Made by a program: the position numbers and the translations under genes | In this document: piece after piece, positions 43,402 to 51,077 of the stretch | Position numbering within the stretch: position 1 is the first letter of the stretch | Layout of the letters: each line of letters opens with the position of its first letter | Source of the DNA: DASSQJ01 sp963730165 | Lineage (GTDB): Bacteria; Actinomycetota; Actinomycetes; Actinomycetales; Dermatophilaceae | Assembly (NCBI GenBank): GCA_963730165.1 | Contig: CAVSQS010000001.1 | Span: forward strand, 372,001-436,000 | Length of the DNA stretch: 64,000 nucleotides | Direction: 5' to 3' | Notes under the pieces: model-generated | The model's database searches: none | Seen by the model: the letters and a program-made list of their open reading frames with translations, nothing else | What the model was told of the DNA's origin: nothing

Positions 43402-43944
43402 ATGACGATGGGTCTGCGAGAGCGCAGGGAGTCCCGGAACGAGAGACGTACCGGCGGCCCATCCGGCCCTGTCGTGTACCGGATGAAGGCGAAGCTGATC
43501 GACGTGGGGAACGACTACCGGGTGGAGACGACCCACGGCCGGGCCGTGTTCCAGGTCGATGGGAAGGCGGTGCGGGTGCGGGACAGCTTCACCATGCGGG
43601 ACGCCGGCGGGCAGGTCGTGGCGCAGATGAAGGAACGCGTCGCCCGCGTCCGCGACACCATGACGATCGACCTCCCCGGCCTGCCGCCGGCGACGATCAA
43701 GAAGGCGAAGGTGGCGCCGATGCGCCAGCGGTACGTCATCGAGGCCGACGACGTGGGCACGATCGACGTGCAGGGCAACGTGGTCGACCACGAGTACACC
43801 TTCGAACGTCAGGGGCAGCCGGTCGCCGAGGTGTCCAGGCGCTGGATGACGGTCCGGGACACCTTCGGGGTCCAGGTGGAGCAGAGCGGCGACGCCGCGC
43901 TCGTGATCGCCGCCACGGTCGCCATCGACGCCATGAGCGACTGA
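43402..43944 (+). CDS. LURP-one/scramblase-like protein
   Basis: This 180-residue protein reads YRMKAKLIDVGNDYRVETTHGRAVFQV (seen as two strands), then VRVRDSFTMRDAGGQVVAQMKERVARVRDTMTI and VSRRWMTVRDTFGVQVE. This strand-rich pattern with repeated R-V-R-D-T/S motifs matches the LURP-one-related beta-barrel, Tubby/scramblase-like family. These proteins probably bind lipids. GAGAAGGAGAG precedes the ATG. It lies 56 nt after the sulfatase and 4 nt before the phosphodiesterase gene, so the three form a rightward operon. Confidence 0.85.
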   Translation: MTMGLRERRESRNERRTGGPSGPVVYRMKAKLIDVGNDYRVETTHGRAVFQVDGKAVRVRDSFTMRDAGGQVVAQMKERVARVRDTMTIDLPGLPPATIKKAKVAPMRQRYVIEADDVGTIDVQGNVVDHEYTFERQGQPVAEVSRRWMTVRDTFGVQVEQSGDAALVIAATVAIDAMSD

Positions 43945-43948
43945 GCAC

Positions 43949-46072
43949 ATGGCGCCCTCGACGGCATCCCGACCCCGCGTGGTCCGGATTGCCCGCTCCC
44001 TGGCACGCCCCAGGTGGGCCGATGTGGTACACGGTCTCGTGGCGCTCGTCGCCGCGGCTCTCGGGCTGGCCCTCGCCGACCGACTCCTCGGCGACCTCAC
44101 CATCGACGGGATCGGACCGCTGCTGCTCGTGGCCCTGGCGCTCGCCGTGCTCGGCGCGCTGCTGCGGCCGGCGCTCGTCGCCCTCGCGACGCTGCTCGGC
44201 TGGCCGGGTGCGGTGCTCCTCGCCCTCTTCGGCCAGGCGATCGTCGTCGCCGTGGCCGTCGCGCTCGTCCCGGGGGCATCGGCGACGTTCTGGGGGGCCT
44301 TCTGGGGCTCGTGGATCGTCGCTGTGGTCACGACCCTCGTCGGGTGGGTGGCGACGGCGGGCACCAGCGATGCGCTCTTGGCGCACCTGGTACGACGGGC
44401 CCGCCGGGCGGCCCCGGTCCCGGACCCGGAGGTGCCCGGCATCCTCTTCGTGCAGCTCGACGGGGTCCCGTACCCGGTGCTGGAGTGGGGCGTCCTTGCC
44501 GGGACGCTGCCCACACTGGCCCGCTGGGTCCGCAGTGGCCGGTACCGGATGCGGGAGTGGACCCCGATGCTCCCGGCGACCACACCGGCCAGCCAGATGG
44601 GCATCCTGCACGGCACCATCGAGGGCATCCCCGCCTTCCGCTGGGTGGACCGCACGTCCGGGCGGGTGTTCGTGGCCAACAAGCCCAAGGACGCGGCAGA
44701 CATCGAGGCGATGCACTCCGACGGCCGCGGGCTGCTCGTCGACGACGGGGTGTCGGTGAGCAACCTCTTCAGTGGGGACGCGCCGGTGGCCTACGCCACG
44801 ATGAGCTCGCTCGGCCGCGCTGTCGCGAACTCCGCGGACCGCCGCACGGTCAACGACTTCCTCGCGCGCCCTCAGGGGCTCGCGCGGGGCCTGGTCCGGA
44901 CCGTCAGCGAGGTCGTGCGTGAGTGGTTCCAGGCCCGGCGGCAGATCCGGCTCGACATCCGCCCGCGCGTGCACCGGGGGTGGGGCTTCGCCGGAGAGCG
45001 GGCCGCGCTCACCGGCGTCCTTCGTGACTTCAACACCCTCACCGTGGCCGACGCGATGCTCCGCGGGGCCCGCAGCATCTACGTCGACTACGTCGACTAC
45101 GACGCGGTCGCCCACCACGCCGGCATCATGCGGCCGGAGTCACTGGACGCCCTCGTCGGACTCGACTCGGTCCTGGCCCAGCTCGAGCAGGTCGCCGCAC
45201 TCGCGCCACGTCGCTACCGGATCGTCGTGCTGTCCGACCACGGTCAGTCCCAGGGAGAGGTCTTCGCCGACCGCTTCGGGGAGGACCTCGGAGAGCTCGT
45301 CTCCCGACTGGCGGGACGCGCGGTGGCCGGGGCCGATGTCAACACCGAGGGAGCGGCACGGGTGCACGTCCTCTCCGACGAGGCGCCGGCCGGCGTCTCC
45401 CGCGCCCTCGGGGCCGGGTCCGACGGCGTCCAGGGCCGGGCCGACGTGGAGGTCGAGGCTGCCCAGGCCGCGCTCACCGGTGCCACCCCGGACGACGAGG
45501 GGGCGCCGCTTCTGGTCTTCGGGTCCGGCAACCTCGGGCTGGTCTACGTCGCGGGTGAGCGGCACCGACTGACCCTCGAGGAGCTCGACGACCGCTTCCC
45601 CGCCCTGGTGGCGGGGCTCGTGGGCCACGACGGGATCTCCTTCGTGGTCGCCGACAGCTCCGAGGGGCCCGTGGTGCTCGGCAGGCAGGGGCGGCACCAG
45701 CTCGTCGATGGCACCGTCACCGGCGTCGACCCGCTGGCTCCGTTCGGGCCCGATGCCCCCGAGTTCGTGCTCCGCGCCGCGTCCATGCCCGAGTCGCCCG
45801 ACATCGCCGTCAACAGCCTGCTCGATGCGGCCACCGGTGAGGTCGCAGCGTTCGAGGGTCTCGTCGGCTGTCACGGCGGCCTCGGGGGCTGGCAGGACCG
45901 CGCCATGCTCGTCTGGCCCGCGGAGCTGCCCCCGCCCCCGGAGCGCCTCGTGGGGGCCGATGCCGTCCACCGGCTTCTCGTCGGCTGGCTGGAGCACCTG
46001 GGGCACCGTCAGCAGGTACCGGCCGGTGGCGACCCTCCGGCTGGGGTCCGTAGAGGCGAAGGCACAGGCTGA
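43949..46072 (+). CDS. Membrane-anchored phosphodiesterase/alkaline phosphatase-like protein
   Basis: This 707-residue protein has four N-terminal transmembrane helices (about 25-140), a phage-holin-IV-like bundle. An alkaline-phosphatase-superfamily catalytic domain follows: FVQLDGVPYPVLEW with the first metal Asp, TPASQMGILHGT with the nucleophile Ser/Thr region, DYVDYDAVAHHAG and VVLSDHGQSQG, the second metal cluster. This layout is common in actinobacteria and may act on phosphodiester or lipid head groups at the membrane. It follows the LURP-one gene by 4 nt. Its 3' end overlaps a DUF1214 remnant on the other strand, so the last residues may be a recent junction. Confidence 0.85.
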   Translation: MAPSTASRPRVVRIARSLARPRWADVVHGLVALVAAALGLALADRLLGDLTIDGIGPLLLVALALAVLGALLRPALVALATLLGWPGAVLLALFGQAIVVAVAVALVPGASATFWGAFWGSWIVAVVTTLVGWVATAGTSDALLAHLVRRARRAAPVPDPEVPGILFVQLDGVPYPVLEWGVLAGTLPTLARWVRSGRYRMREWTPMLPATTPASQMGILHGTIEGIPAFRWVDRTSGRVFVANKPKDAADIEAMHSDGRGLLVDDGVSVSNLFSGDAPVAYATMSSLGRAVANSADRRTVNDFLARPQGLARGLVRTVSEVVREWFQARRQIRLDIRPRVHRGWGFAGERAALTGVLRDFNTLTVADAMLRGARSIYVDYVDYDAVAHHAGIMRPESLDALVGLDSVLAQLEQVAALAPRRYRIVVLSDHGQSQGEVFADRFGEDLGELVSRLAGRAVAGADVNTEGAARVHVLSDEAPAGVSRALGAGSDGVQGRADVEVEAAQAALTGATPDDEGAPLLVFGSGNLGLVYVAGERHRLTLEELDDRFPALVAGLVGHDGISFVVADSSEGPVVLGRQGRHQLVDGTVTGVDPLAPFGPDAPEFVLRAASMPESPDIAVNSLLDAATGEVAAFEGLVGCHGGLGGWQDRAMLVWPAELPPPPERLVGADAVHRLLVGWLEHLGHRQQVPAGGDPPAGVRRGEGTG

Positions 46073-46330
46073 ACCCACCTGCGCGGGCGGCCCGTTCGTG
46101 GCGCGGTCCTCGCCGGGGTCCTTGTGCTGGACCCGGATGCCGAGGGATCCGTCGTCGTCGTACATGGTGATCGACCAGAAGGCGTCCACGGGCGGCAACG
46201 CCCCGGCGGCGAAGTGCACGACGTACTCCCTGGAGCCGTCGGCCGGCTGTCCGTCGCCGGCCACGGCTGTCCGTCGCCGGCCACCACCTGGAGCGGGTGG
46301 ATCGCGTCGTCGGCCTGGTTGGCGCCCAGT
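46011..46330 (-). pseudogene. DUF1254/DUF1214 C-terminal remnant
   Basis: On the minus strand, ANQADDAIHPLQVVAGDGQP, then YVVHFAAGALPPVDAFWSITMYDDDG and VQHKDPGEDRATN match the C-terminal DUF1214 domain. The next part, GFSLCLRLYGPQPEG, lies in another frame. A 20-bp tandem duplication (CTGTCCGTCGCCGGCCAC twice, 46246-46284) falls inside. The N-terminal three quarters of the family are absent. The fragment has no start and is cut by the end of the phosphodiesterase gene. Confidence 0.7.
46246..46284. repeat. Tandem 20-bp duplication in the DUF1214 remnant
   Basis: CTGTCCGTCGCCGGCCAC appears twice in direct orientation with a 2-nt offset. It shifts the reading frame of the remnant. Confidence 0.75.
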
Positions 46331-46335
46331 CGGCC

Positions 46336-46536
46336 TCACCGCCGCCTCGCGCCCAAGGTGAGCAGGGCAGCGGCCAGCACCCCCGCGGCCCCGCCGAAGA
46401 CGATACCCAGCGCCAGGCCGTCTCCACCGCCCACGAGCACTCCCACGGCGGCGCCGGCCCCGCCCAGGATCCCGATGAGTCCACCGGCCCAGGCGCGGCG
46501 CTGCCGCTCGCCACCCTTCGATCGGTCGGTCGTCAT
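46336..46536 (-). CDS. Small Gly-rich membrane protein
   Basis: This 66-residue protein has a charged N-terminus and two Gly/Ala/Leu/Val-rich hydrophobic stretches (about 17-40 and 42-60). The end is RRR. GGAGG lies 4 nt before the ATG at 46536. The composition resembles a small two-helix inner-membrane protein; no family is recognised. It lies just upstream of the DUF1214 remnant on the same strand. Confidence 0.55.
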   Translation of the reverse strand: MTTDRSKGGERQRRAWAGGLIGILGGAGAAVGVLVGGGDGLALGIVFGGAAGVLAAALLTLGARRR

Positions 46537-46666
46537 GGCCTCCACTCCGTTCGGTGTGACACTGGCTTCTCCTCTCTCCGTCCCTTCTCCATCGACCCGA
46601 CCCCCGAGGCCGCGCGCCCCCGGCCGTCACGGCACCGTCGAGGGTCGGCGCCAGGGGCGAGCACGC

Positions 46667-46990
46667 TCACGCCTGAACCGTCCTGGGGCAGCCCGTCAGG
46701 GTGAACTCGGCGACGCCGAAGTGGGTGACGGTGACGGCCCTGACACCGGTCAGCAGGACGGCCAGCGCGATGACGTCACCGACGACGGGAATCAGGGCCA
46801 CGAGCTGGATCGCCCCCGTGGCTGCCATCACGCCGAGCGCCGTCGACGGGCCCCCGCGGCTGATGGGCAGCCGGTCACCGATCACGTCCCCCCAGGGTTG
46901 TAGTAGTAGCCGGCGGACAGAACCCCCACGTAGGCGAGGTATCCGAGGGCACGAACCGCAGCGGCCCGCCTGCCGGCTCTCGGGAGGTCG
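46667..46990 (-). pseudogene. Frameshifted small membrane protein gene
   Basis: The minus strand reads ALGYLAYVGVLSAGYYYNP in one frame. At a run of six G's (near 46890) it meets a stop, while the neighbouring frame continues GDVIGDRLPISRGG, then LGVMAATGAIQLVALIPVVGDVIALAVLL. Joined, they give a plausible two- to three-helix membrane protein. A single-base change in the G run would restore the frame, so a recent mutation or sequencing error are both possible. No start with a ribosome site is clear. Confidence 0.5.
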
Positions 46991-47044
46991 TGGCCGCAAG
47001 GGCGCCCCCACCAGTCCCACGGCCGCCACGTCCCGGGACAGGTG

Positions 47045-47962
47045 TCATCGCTGCACCCGCCCCGCCCGGGACCCGGCCGCCTCACCCGAGGATGATCGGT
47101 CGTCGCCGGCGGAGGACCCCGCGTCCGGGCGGGCGGTCGCCGGCGACGCCTGCAGGCCGAGGCGGCCACCGGTCGCGCCGACGAGGGTGGCGGCGACGGC
47201 GGCCGCGAGCGCGAGCGAGGTCCACAGAGGCCAGGGGGATCCCGCGGTCTCCGGGAGGACGGGGAGGAGACCGACACTGGTGTTGACCGCCGCGTGGAAG
47301 GCGATGACCACCGGAAGGCTCGTCGTCCGGTTCCACAGCCACGCGTAGAGGACGGACGTCGTGAGGATCTGGATCCCGAACGCGGCGACCGGAACGGACC
47401 GCTGCACCGTGCCGTCGATGGCGAACAGCGGTGCGTGCCACAGCCCCCACACCAGCCCGACGAGCAGGGCCGCGGTCGTGGGGCTGTGGTCGCGCTGCAG
47501 CCGTGGGAGGGCGTAGCCCCGCCACCCTGCCTCCTCGCCCAGCGGACCCCCGAGGACCGTCACGTAGAGGAACACCGGGACGACGAGGTAGAGACGGGCC
47601 GGGTCCTGCCATCCGACAACGGGACGGCCGGCCGCCGTGCAGAGGGCGATCGCCACGAGGATGATCGCTGCGGGGCCGGCGAGCGCCGCGACCCACAGGC
47701 TCACCGGGTGTCGCCAGGTCGCGCTGGTCGCGAGCTCGCTGCGGGTGCGGGCCCAGCCGGAGCGCGCGATGGACAGGATCAGGGCTGCTGCAGCCGGACC
47801 GAACGACCCGGCGACGACCAACACCTCCCGGAGGGCTCCGGGATGCGGGAGGACCGTCAGCGGTACCCACGCCAGCCAGCTGAGGCCGATGGCGAGCGCG
47901 AAGAAGGCGCTCGCCTGCCCGCCGGCGTGGCCGCCGGCCCCCCCGGTGCTGGTGGTCGACAT
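47045..47962 (-). CDS. CPBP-family intramembrane metalloprotease
   Basis: This 305-residue protein has about eight membrane helices and the CPBP/Abi motifs GPLGEEAGWRGYALPRLQ (near residue 140, the catalytic Glu-Glu and Arg), GLVWGLWHAPLF (His) and IAFHAAVN (His). Members cleave CAAX-like substrates or act in bacteriocin self-immunity and regulated proteolysis. An unusually Ser/Ala/Arg-rich tail of about 40 residues follows the last helix. Its ATG at 47962 follows a small gene on the same strand by 14 nt. Confidence 0.85.
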   Translation of the reverse strand: MSTTSTGGAGGHAGGQASAFFALAIGLSWLAWVPLTVLPHPGALREVLVVAGSFGPAAAALILSIARSGWARTRSELATSATWRHPVSLWVAALAGPAAIILVAIALCTAAGRPVVGWQDPARLYLVVPVFLYVTVLGGPLGEEAGWRGYALPRLQRDHSPTTAALLVGLVWGLWHAPLFAIDGTVQRSVPVAAFGIQILTTSVLYAWLWNRTTSLPVVIAFHAAVNTSVGLLPVLPETAGSPWPLWTSLALAAAVAATLVGATGGRLGLQASPATARPDAGSSAGDDRSSSGEAAGSRAGRVQR

Positions 47963-47976
47963 CTCCGATCAGCGCG

Positions 47977-48138
47977 CTACGTGTACCACGTCTTCAGCAA
48001 GGGCCCGGCGACGACGGGCACCGCGAGGATTGCCCGTGAACCACCGATCGCGACCAGCCGGTCTGCGACCCGGTCGAGTCCGGTCAGGTCGATGACCTCG
48101 TGAACCCACCTCGTCGCGATTCCGTGCGTGGCGATCAT
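47977..48138 (-). CDS. Small hydrophobic protein, unknown
   Basis: A 53-residue frame starts at ATG 48138 with GAGGAGG 5 nt upstream. It reads MIATHGIATRWVHEVI, then LDRVADRLVAIGGSRAILAVPVVAGPLLKTWYT, with one hydrophobic C-terminal helix. There is no known family. The good ribosome site and the 14-nt spacing to the CPBP protease gene suggest a translated small membrane protein in the same operon. Confidence 0.55.
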   Translation of the reverse strand: MIATHGIATRWVHEVIDLTGLDRVADRLVAIGGSRAILAVPVVAGPLLKTWYT

Positions 48139-48445
48139 CAGGCCTCCTCGAAGTGGGCCGATGCGCGTCCCTCCGCCTGCCGGGGGAAGGACACTGCACG
48201 ACCGTCGCGTGCGCCCGACCTCGACCGACTTCCACCGTTTCAACCGCGTCCGGGCCTGTCAACGTCGACGGTGGGAACCGCGAGGTGACCTTCCTCGCAC
48301 CGCAGCGGCTGCGCCGCCCGCGGCCGGCCGGCGCTCGGCTGCGGTGTGACCGTGTCCGATGTGGCCGGGCGTCCGGGAAGCTGCCCGAGGTGACGGCGTC
48401 CCCGCCGTCTTCGGCACGCGACCTCCTCGGGTCTGAGATCTTGGG
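48139..48445. other. Divergent intergenic region
   Basis: About 307 bp separate the small gene and the SDR gene. No gene or island palindrome was found. Partial repeats of ACCG/CGGT and a fairly normal GC content suggest only promoter DNA. Confidence 0.5.
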
Positions 48446-49321
48446 ATGGTGGCGAAGACAGTGTTGCTCACCGGGGGCGGTCGCGGTCTGGGGCGAGCCA
48501 CTGCCGAGAAGCTGGCCGCCTCGGGGCACCGGGTCATCCTGGTGGCCCGCAACCGGACCTCCGCCGAGGCTGCCGTCGAGGGAATCCTGCGCAGCCACGC
48601 ACACGCACGGGTGGAAGCGCGCGCGGTGGACCTGTCATCGCTTCGGGAGGTCCGGGCCTTTGCGACCGCGGAAGCCGAACGCGACGAACCGATCGACGTG
48701 TTGTTCCACGTCGCCGGTGTCATGCAGACGAGCAGGACGCGTCGGCTCACGGTCGATGGCTACGAGGAGACATTGGCGGTGAACGTCCTCGCGCCGTTCC
48801 TGCTCACCGCGGGGCTGCTGCCTGCACTCGAACGTTCCGTCTCGGCGCGGGTGGTGACGGTCAGCTCGCGGTTGCACCTTCCGGGCTCGCGCGGGGAACC
48901 GGTCGACTTCGACTTCGACGACCCCCACCTCGAGCACGGGTACCACCCGGACCGGGCGTACAAGAACTCCAAGCTCGCCGTGTTGTGGTTCACCTACGAG
49001 CTCCAGCGGCGGCTGGCCCCTCGCTCGATCACGGCCAACGCCGTCTGCCCTGGTTTCGTGCCGACCACCGCGGCGGCGAGCACCAGCGGTCTGATGCGGT
49101 TCGTGATGTCATCCGTCATGCCGCACATGCCCTTCGCGACCTCCGTCGACGCGGCAACCGACTCGTTCGTCTTCATGGCGCTCGACCCCTCCCTCGAGGG
49201 AGTCGGAGGGAAGTTCTTCGGTGAGCAGCACCCCATCGAGTCCAGCCCGCAGTCCCGAGACACCGAACAGAGCCAGCGCTTCTGGGAGCTCGCCGAACGC
49301 CTCTGCTCCGGCCATGAGTGA
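48446..49321 (+). CDS. Short-chain dehydrogenase/reductase
   Basis: This 291-residue classical SDR has TGGGRGLGRATAEKL (residues 9-23) for NAD(P), ARNRT suggesting NADP preference, the catalytic Ser in VSSRLHLPG and YKNSK near residue 171. Motifs AGVMQTSRTRRLTVDGYEE and NAVCPGFVPTT match the retinol-dehydrogenase/WW-domain oxidoreductase-like group. The substrate is unknown. It lies at the right border of the island and shares no clear operon. Confidence 0.85.
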   Translation: MVAKTVLLTGGGRGLGRATAEKLAASGHRVILVARNRTSAEAAVEGILRSHAHARVEARAVDLSSLREVRAFATAEAERDEPIDVLFHVAGVMQTSRTRRLTVDGYEETLAVNVLAPFLLTAGLLPALERSVSARVVTVSSRLHLPGSRGEPVDFDFDDPHLEHGYHPDRAYKNSKLAVLWFTYELQRRLAPRSITANAVCPGFVPTTAAASTSGLMRFVMSSVMPHMPFATSVDAATDSFVFMALDPSLEGVGGKFFGEQHPIESSPQSRDTEQSQRFWELAERLCSGHE

Positions 49322-49514
49322 AGGGCCAGAACCCCGACAGGAGCACGGCATCAGGAACCTCCCGGGACGTCCCGAACCGCCCGCCACCGATGTCTCATCG
49401 CAGGATGGTGCGACCCAGTTGCTCAGGAGTCCGCCGGCGACGACGGGCAAGGGAGCTCGGAGTACCGTATCGCCCCGCGATAGGGCTCGCCTGGCCTGAA
49501 TCGATCAACAGAGC

Positions 49515-49549
49515 GGCCCCTGACCTAGCGTTTCCGCAGGTCAGGGGCC
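49515..49549. terminator. Hairpin terminating the tRNA array
   Basis: GGCCCCTGACC and GGTCAGGGGCC form an 11-bp perfect stem with a 13-nt loop, 9 nt past the last tRNA in the leftward direction. Confidence 0.7.
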
Positions 49550-49557
49550 TTCTCCTC

Positions 49558-49632
49558 TGGTGGGCGATACTGGGTTTGAACCAGTGACCTCTTCCGTGTC
49601 AAGGAAGCGCGCTACCACTGCGCCAATCGCCC
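49558..49632 (-). tRNA. tRNA-Val (anticodon GAC)
   Basis: Cloverleaf on the minus strand: acceptor GGGCGAT/ATCGCCC, D arm GCGCAGTGGTAGCGC, anticodon stem CTTCC/GGAAG with loop TTGACAC, T arm ACTGG/CCAGT. The CCA end is encoded (TGG at 49558-49560). Confidence 0.97.
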
Positions 49633-49648
49633 GTAGGGGTACTTCTCG

Positions 49649-49719
49649 AGGTGGAGACGGGATTTGAACCCGTGTACGCGGCTTTGCAGGCCGCTGCCTC
49701 GCCTCTCGGCCACTCCACC
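49649..49719 (-). tRNA. tRNA-Cys (anticodon GCA)
   Basis: Cloverleaf on the minus strand: acceptor GGTGGAG/CTCCACC, anticodon stem GCGGC/GCCGC with loop CTGCAAA, discriminator U as expected for tRNA-Cys. CCA is not encoded. Confidence 0.97.
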
Positions 49720-49741
49720 GTGGGGGCGGCTAAACCCTCCG

Positions 49742-49814
49742 AGCGGATGACCGGCCTCGAACCGGCGACCTCAACCTTGGCAAGGTTGCGCTCTACCAAC
49801 TGAGCTACATCCGC
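49742..49814 (-). tRNA. tRNA-Gly (anticodon GCC)
   Basis: Cloverleaf on the minus strand: acceptor GCGGATG/CATCCGC, D arm GCTCAGTTGGTAGAGC, anticodon stem CAACC/GGTTG with loop TTGCCAA. It is first in a Gly-Cys-Val array transcribed leftwards, a set common in actinomycetes. Confidence 0.97.
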
Positions 49815-49921
49815 GCGCGACACGTGGCGATCCCGGACCGGCATCCCCTCGCGGCGTGCTGTGAGACAGTAGCCGATTCTCGCGGCGTTCTCCAAACCGG
49901 GGCGGGGCTGCGTGGCGACGG

Positions 49922-51046
49922 CTACCGGGGCTCGCCGTCGGCCCCCGATCGGTGCCGTTTCTCCTCCCGGGCGTGGCCCCCCGCGGCGCTGCTCGCCATG
50001 GGGGTGAGGGGCTGCTTGTTGGCATCGCGAAGGCTCCGCAGGCCGAGGGTGTCCTCGTCGACCATCGCGTACCCCTCGAACGGGTCGCCCCAGCCGCCCT
50101 GGGCACGGCCGTCGCGGCGGTCGCGCACCCAGTCGGCGAAGCGCTCGTGGAGGGCCCGCCGTTCGGCGTGCGGCCACAGCTGGCGGATCGCGGCGTTGAG
50201 CGCGGCGCCGATGAGGACGGAGATGGCCAGCGCGTAGAGCCAGATGAGGATGACGATCGGCGCCGAGAGCGGGCCGTAGATCGAGGTCCCACCGAGGCTC
50301 GCCGTGATGGTCCCCCGGACGACGCGCGAGGCGAGCGCCCAGAGGACCAGGGTGAGCACGGCACCCGGCACGTCGCGGGTCCACGGCGACCGCTTCGGTG
50401 TCGAGATGTGGTACAGGCTGGTCAGCCCACCGACAGTGAGCAGCGTGACGAGCGGCCAGTACAGGATGGTGAGGGTGTCCCAGGGGGGTGGCAACAGGTC
50501 ACCGAGGATCGTCGGGCCGAGGAGCACGAGCGGGATCGTCACGATGCCGAGGACCAGGGCGAAGACGTAGAGCGAGAACGACAGCGCGCGGGTCTGGACG
50601 ATGCCCCGCTCCCCCGACTGCCCGTACATGATCGAGATGGTGTCGACGAAGACGTTCAACGCGCGCGAGCCGGACCACAGGGACAGGACGAAGCCGATGG
50701 AGAGCAGGTCGGCGCGCCCGGCGGTGAAGACGTCGTCGACGGTGGGCCCGAGCACCGAGTCGATGACGTCCTGAGTGAGGAAGCGCGCGGCGTAGTCGAG
50801 GATCGAGGCTCGCACGTCGGTGACCGCCTCCTGGCCGAGCGCCCGGCCCAGATAGCCGAGGCCACCGAACAGCCCGAGGACGAGCGGAGGCAGGGAGAGC
50901 AGCGCGAAGAACCCGGCCTCGGAGGCGAGCCCCGTGACCCGGTAGCGCAGGCAGATCCGGATGGTCGCCACGATGAGCCTGACGAAGGGCAAGGCCCCCG
51001 GGACACGAGCGAGCACCCGACGCAGGCGCCGCTTCGCGTCGGTCAT
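49922..51046 (-). CDS. YihY/BrkB-family membrane protein
   Basis: This 374-residue protein has about six transmembrane helices with the YihY signatures RVTGLASEAGFFALLSLPPLVLGLFG, LSLWSGSRALNVFVDTI and GPLSAPIVILIWLYALAISVLIGAALN. The family was once called RNase BN and is now seen as a membrane protein of unknown function. A charged C-terminal tail of about 80 residues extends it. The ATG at 51046 has TACGGT 6 nt upstream and no ribosome site, so it is likely leaderless. It diverges from the AidB-like gene with only 31 bp between starts. Confidence 0.88.
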   Translation of the reverse strand: MTDAKRRLRRVLARVPGALPFVRLIVATIRICLRYRVTGLASEAGFFALLSLPPLVLGLFGGLGYLGRALGQEAVTDVRASILDYAARFLTQDVIDSVLGPTVDDVFTAGRADLLSIGFVLSLWSGSRALNVFVDTISIMYGQSGERGIVQTRALSFSLYVFALVLGIVTIPLVLLGPTILGDLLPPPWDTLTILYWPLVTLLTVGGLTSLYHISTPKRSPWTRDVPGAVLTLVLWALASRVVRGTITASLGGTSIYGPLSAPIVILIWLYALAISVLIGAALNAAIRQLWPHAERRALHERFADWVRDRRDGRAQGGWGDPFEGYAMVDEDTLGLRSLRDANKQPLTPMASSAAGGHAREEKRHRSGADGEPR

Positions 51047-51052
51047 GGGCCC

Positions 51053-51071
51053 ACCGTATCCGCCGTAGGCT
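51053..51071. promoter_or_regulatory. Back-to-back leaderless promoters of YihY and AidB genes
   Basis: TACGGT (minus strand, 51053-51058) and TAGGCT (plus strand, 51066-51071) each end 6 nt before their start codons. The divergent transcripts must begin at the start codons and share one overlapping promoter of about 30 bp. Confidence 0.55.
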
Positions 51072-51077
51072 GGCAGG

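Noticed and set aside
49558..49814. tRNA-associated integration site
   Set aside because: The tRNAs are complete and no integrase or duplicated tRNA 3' end was found beside the island, so island insertion at these tRNAs is not supported.
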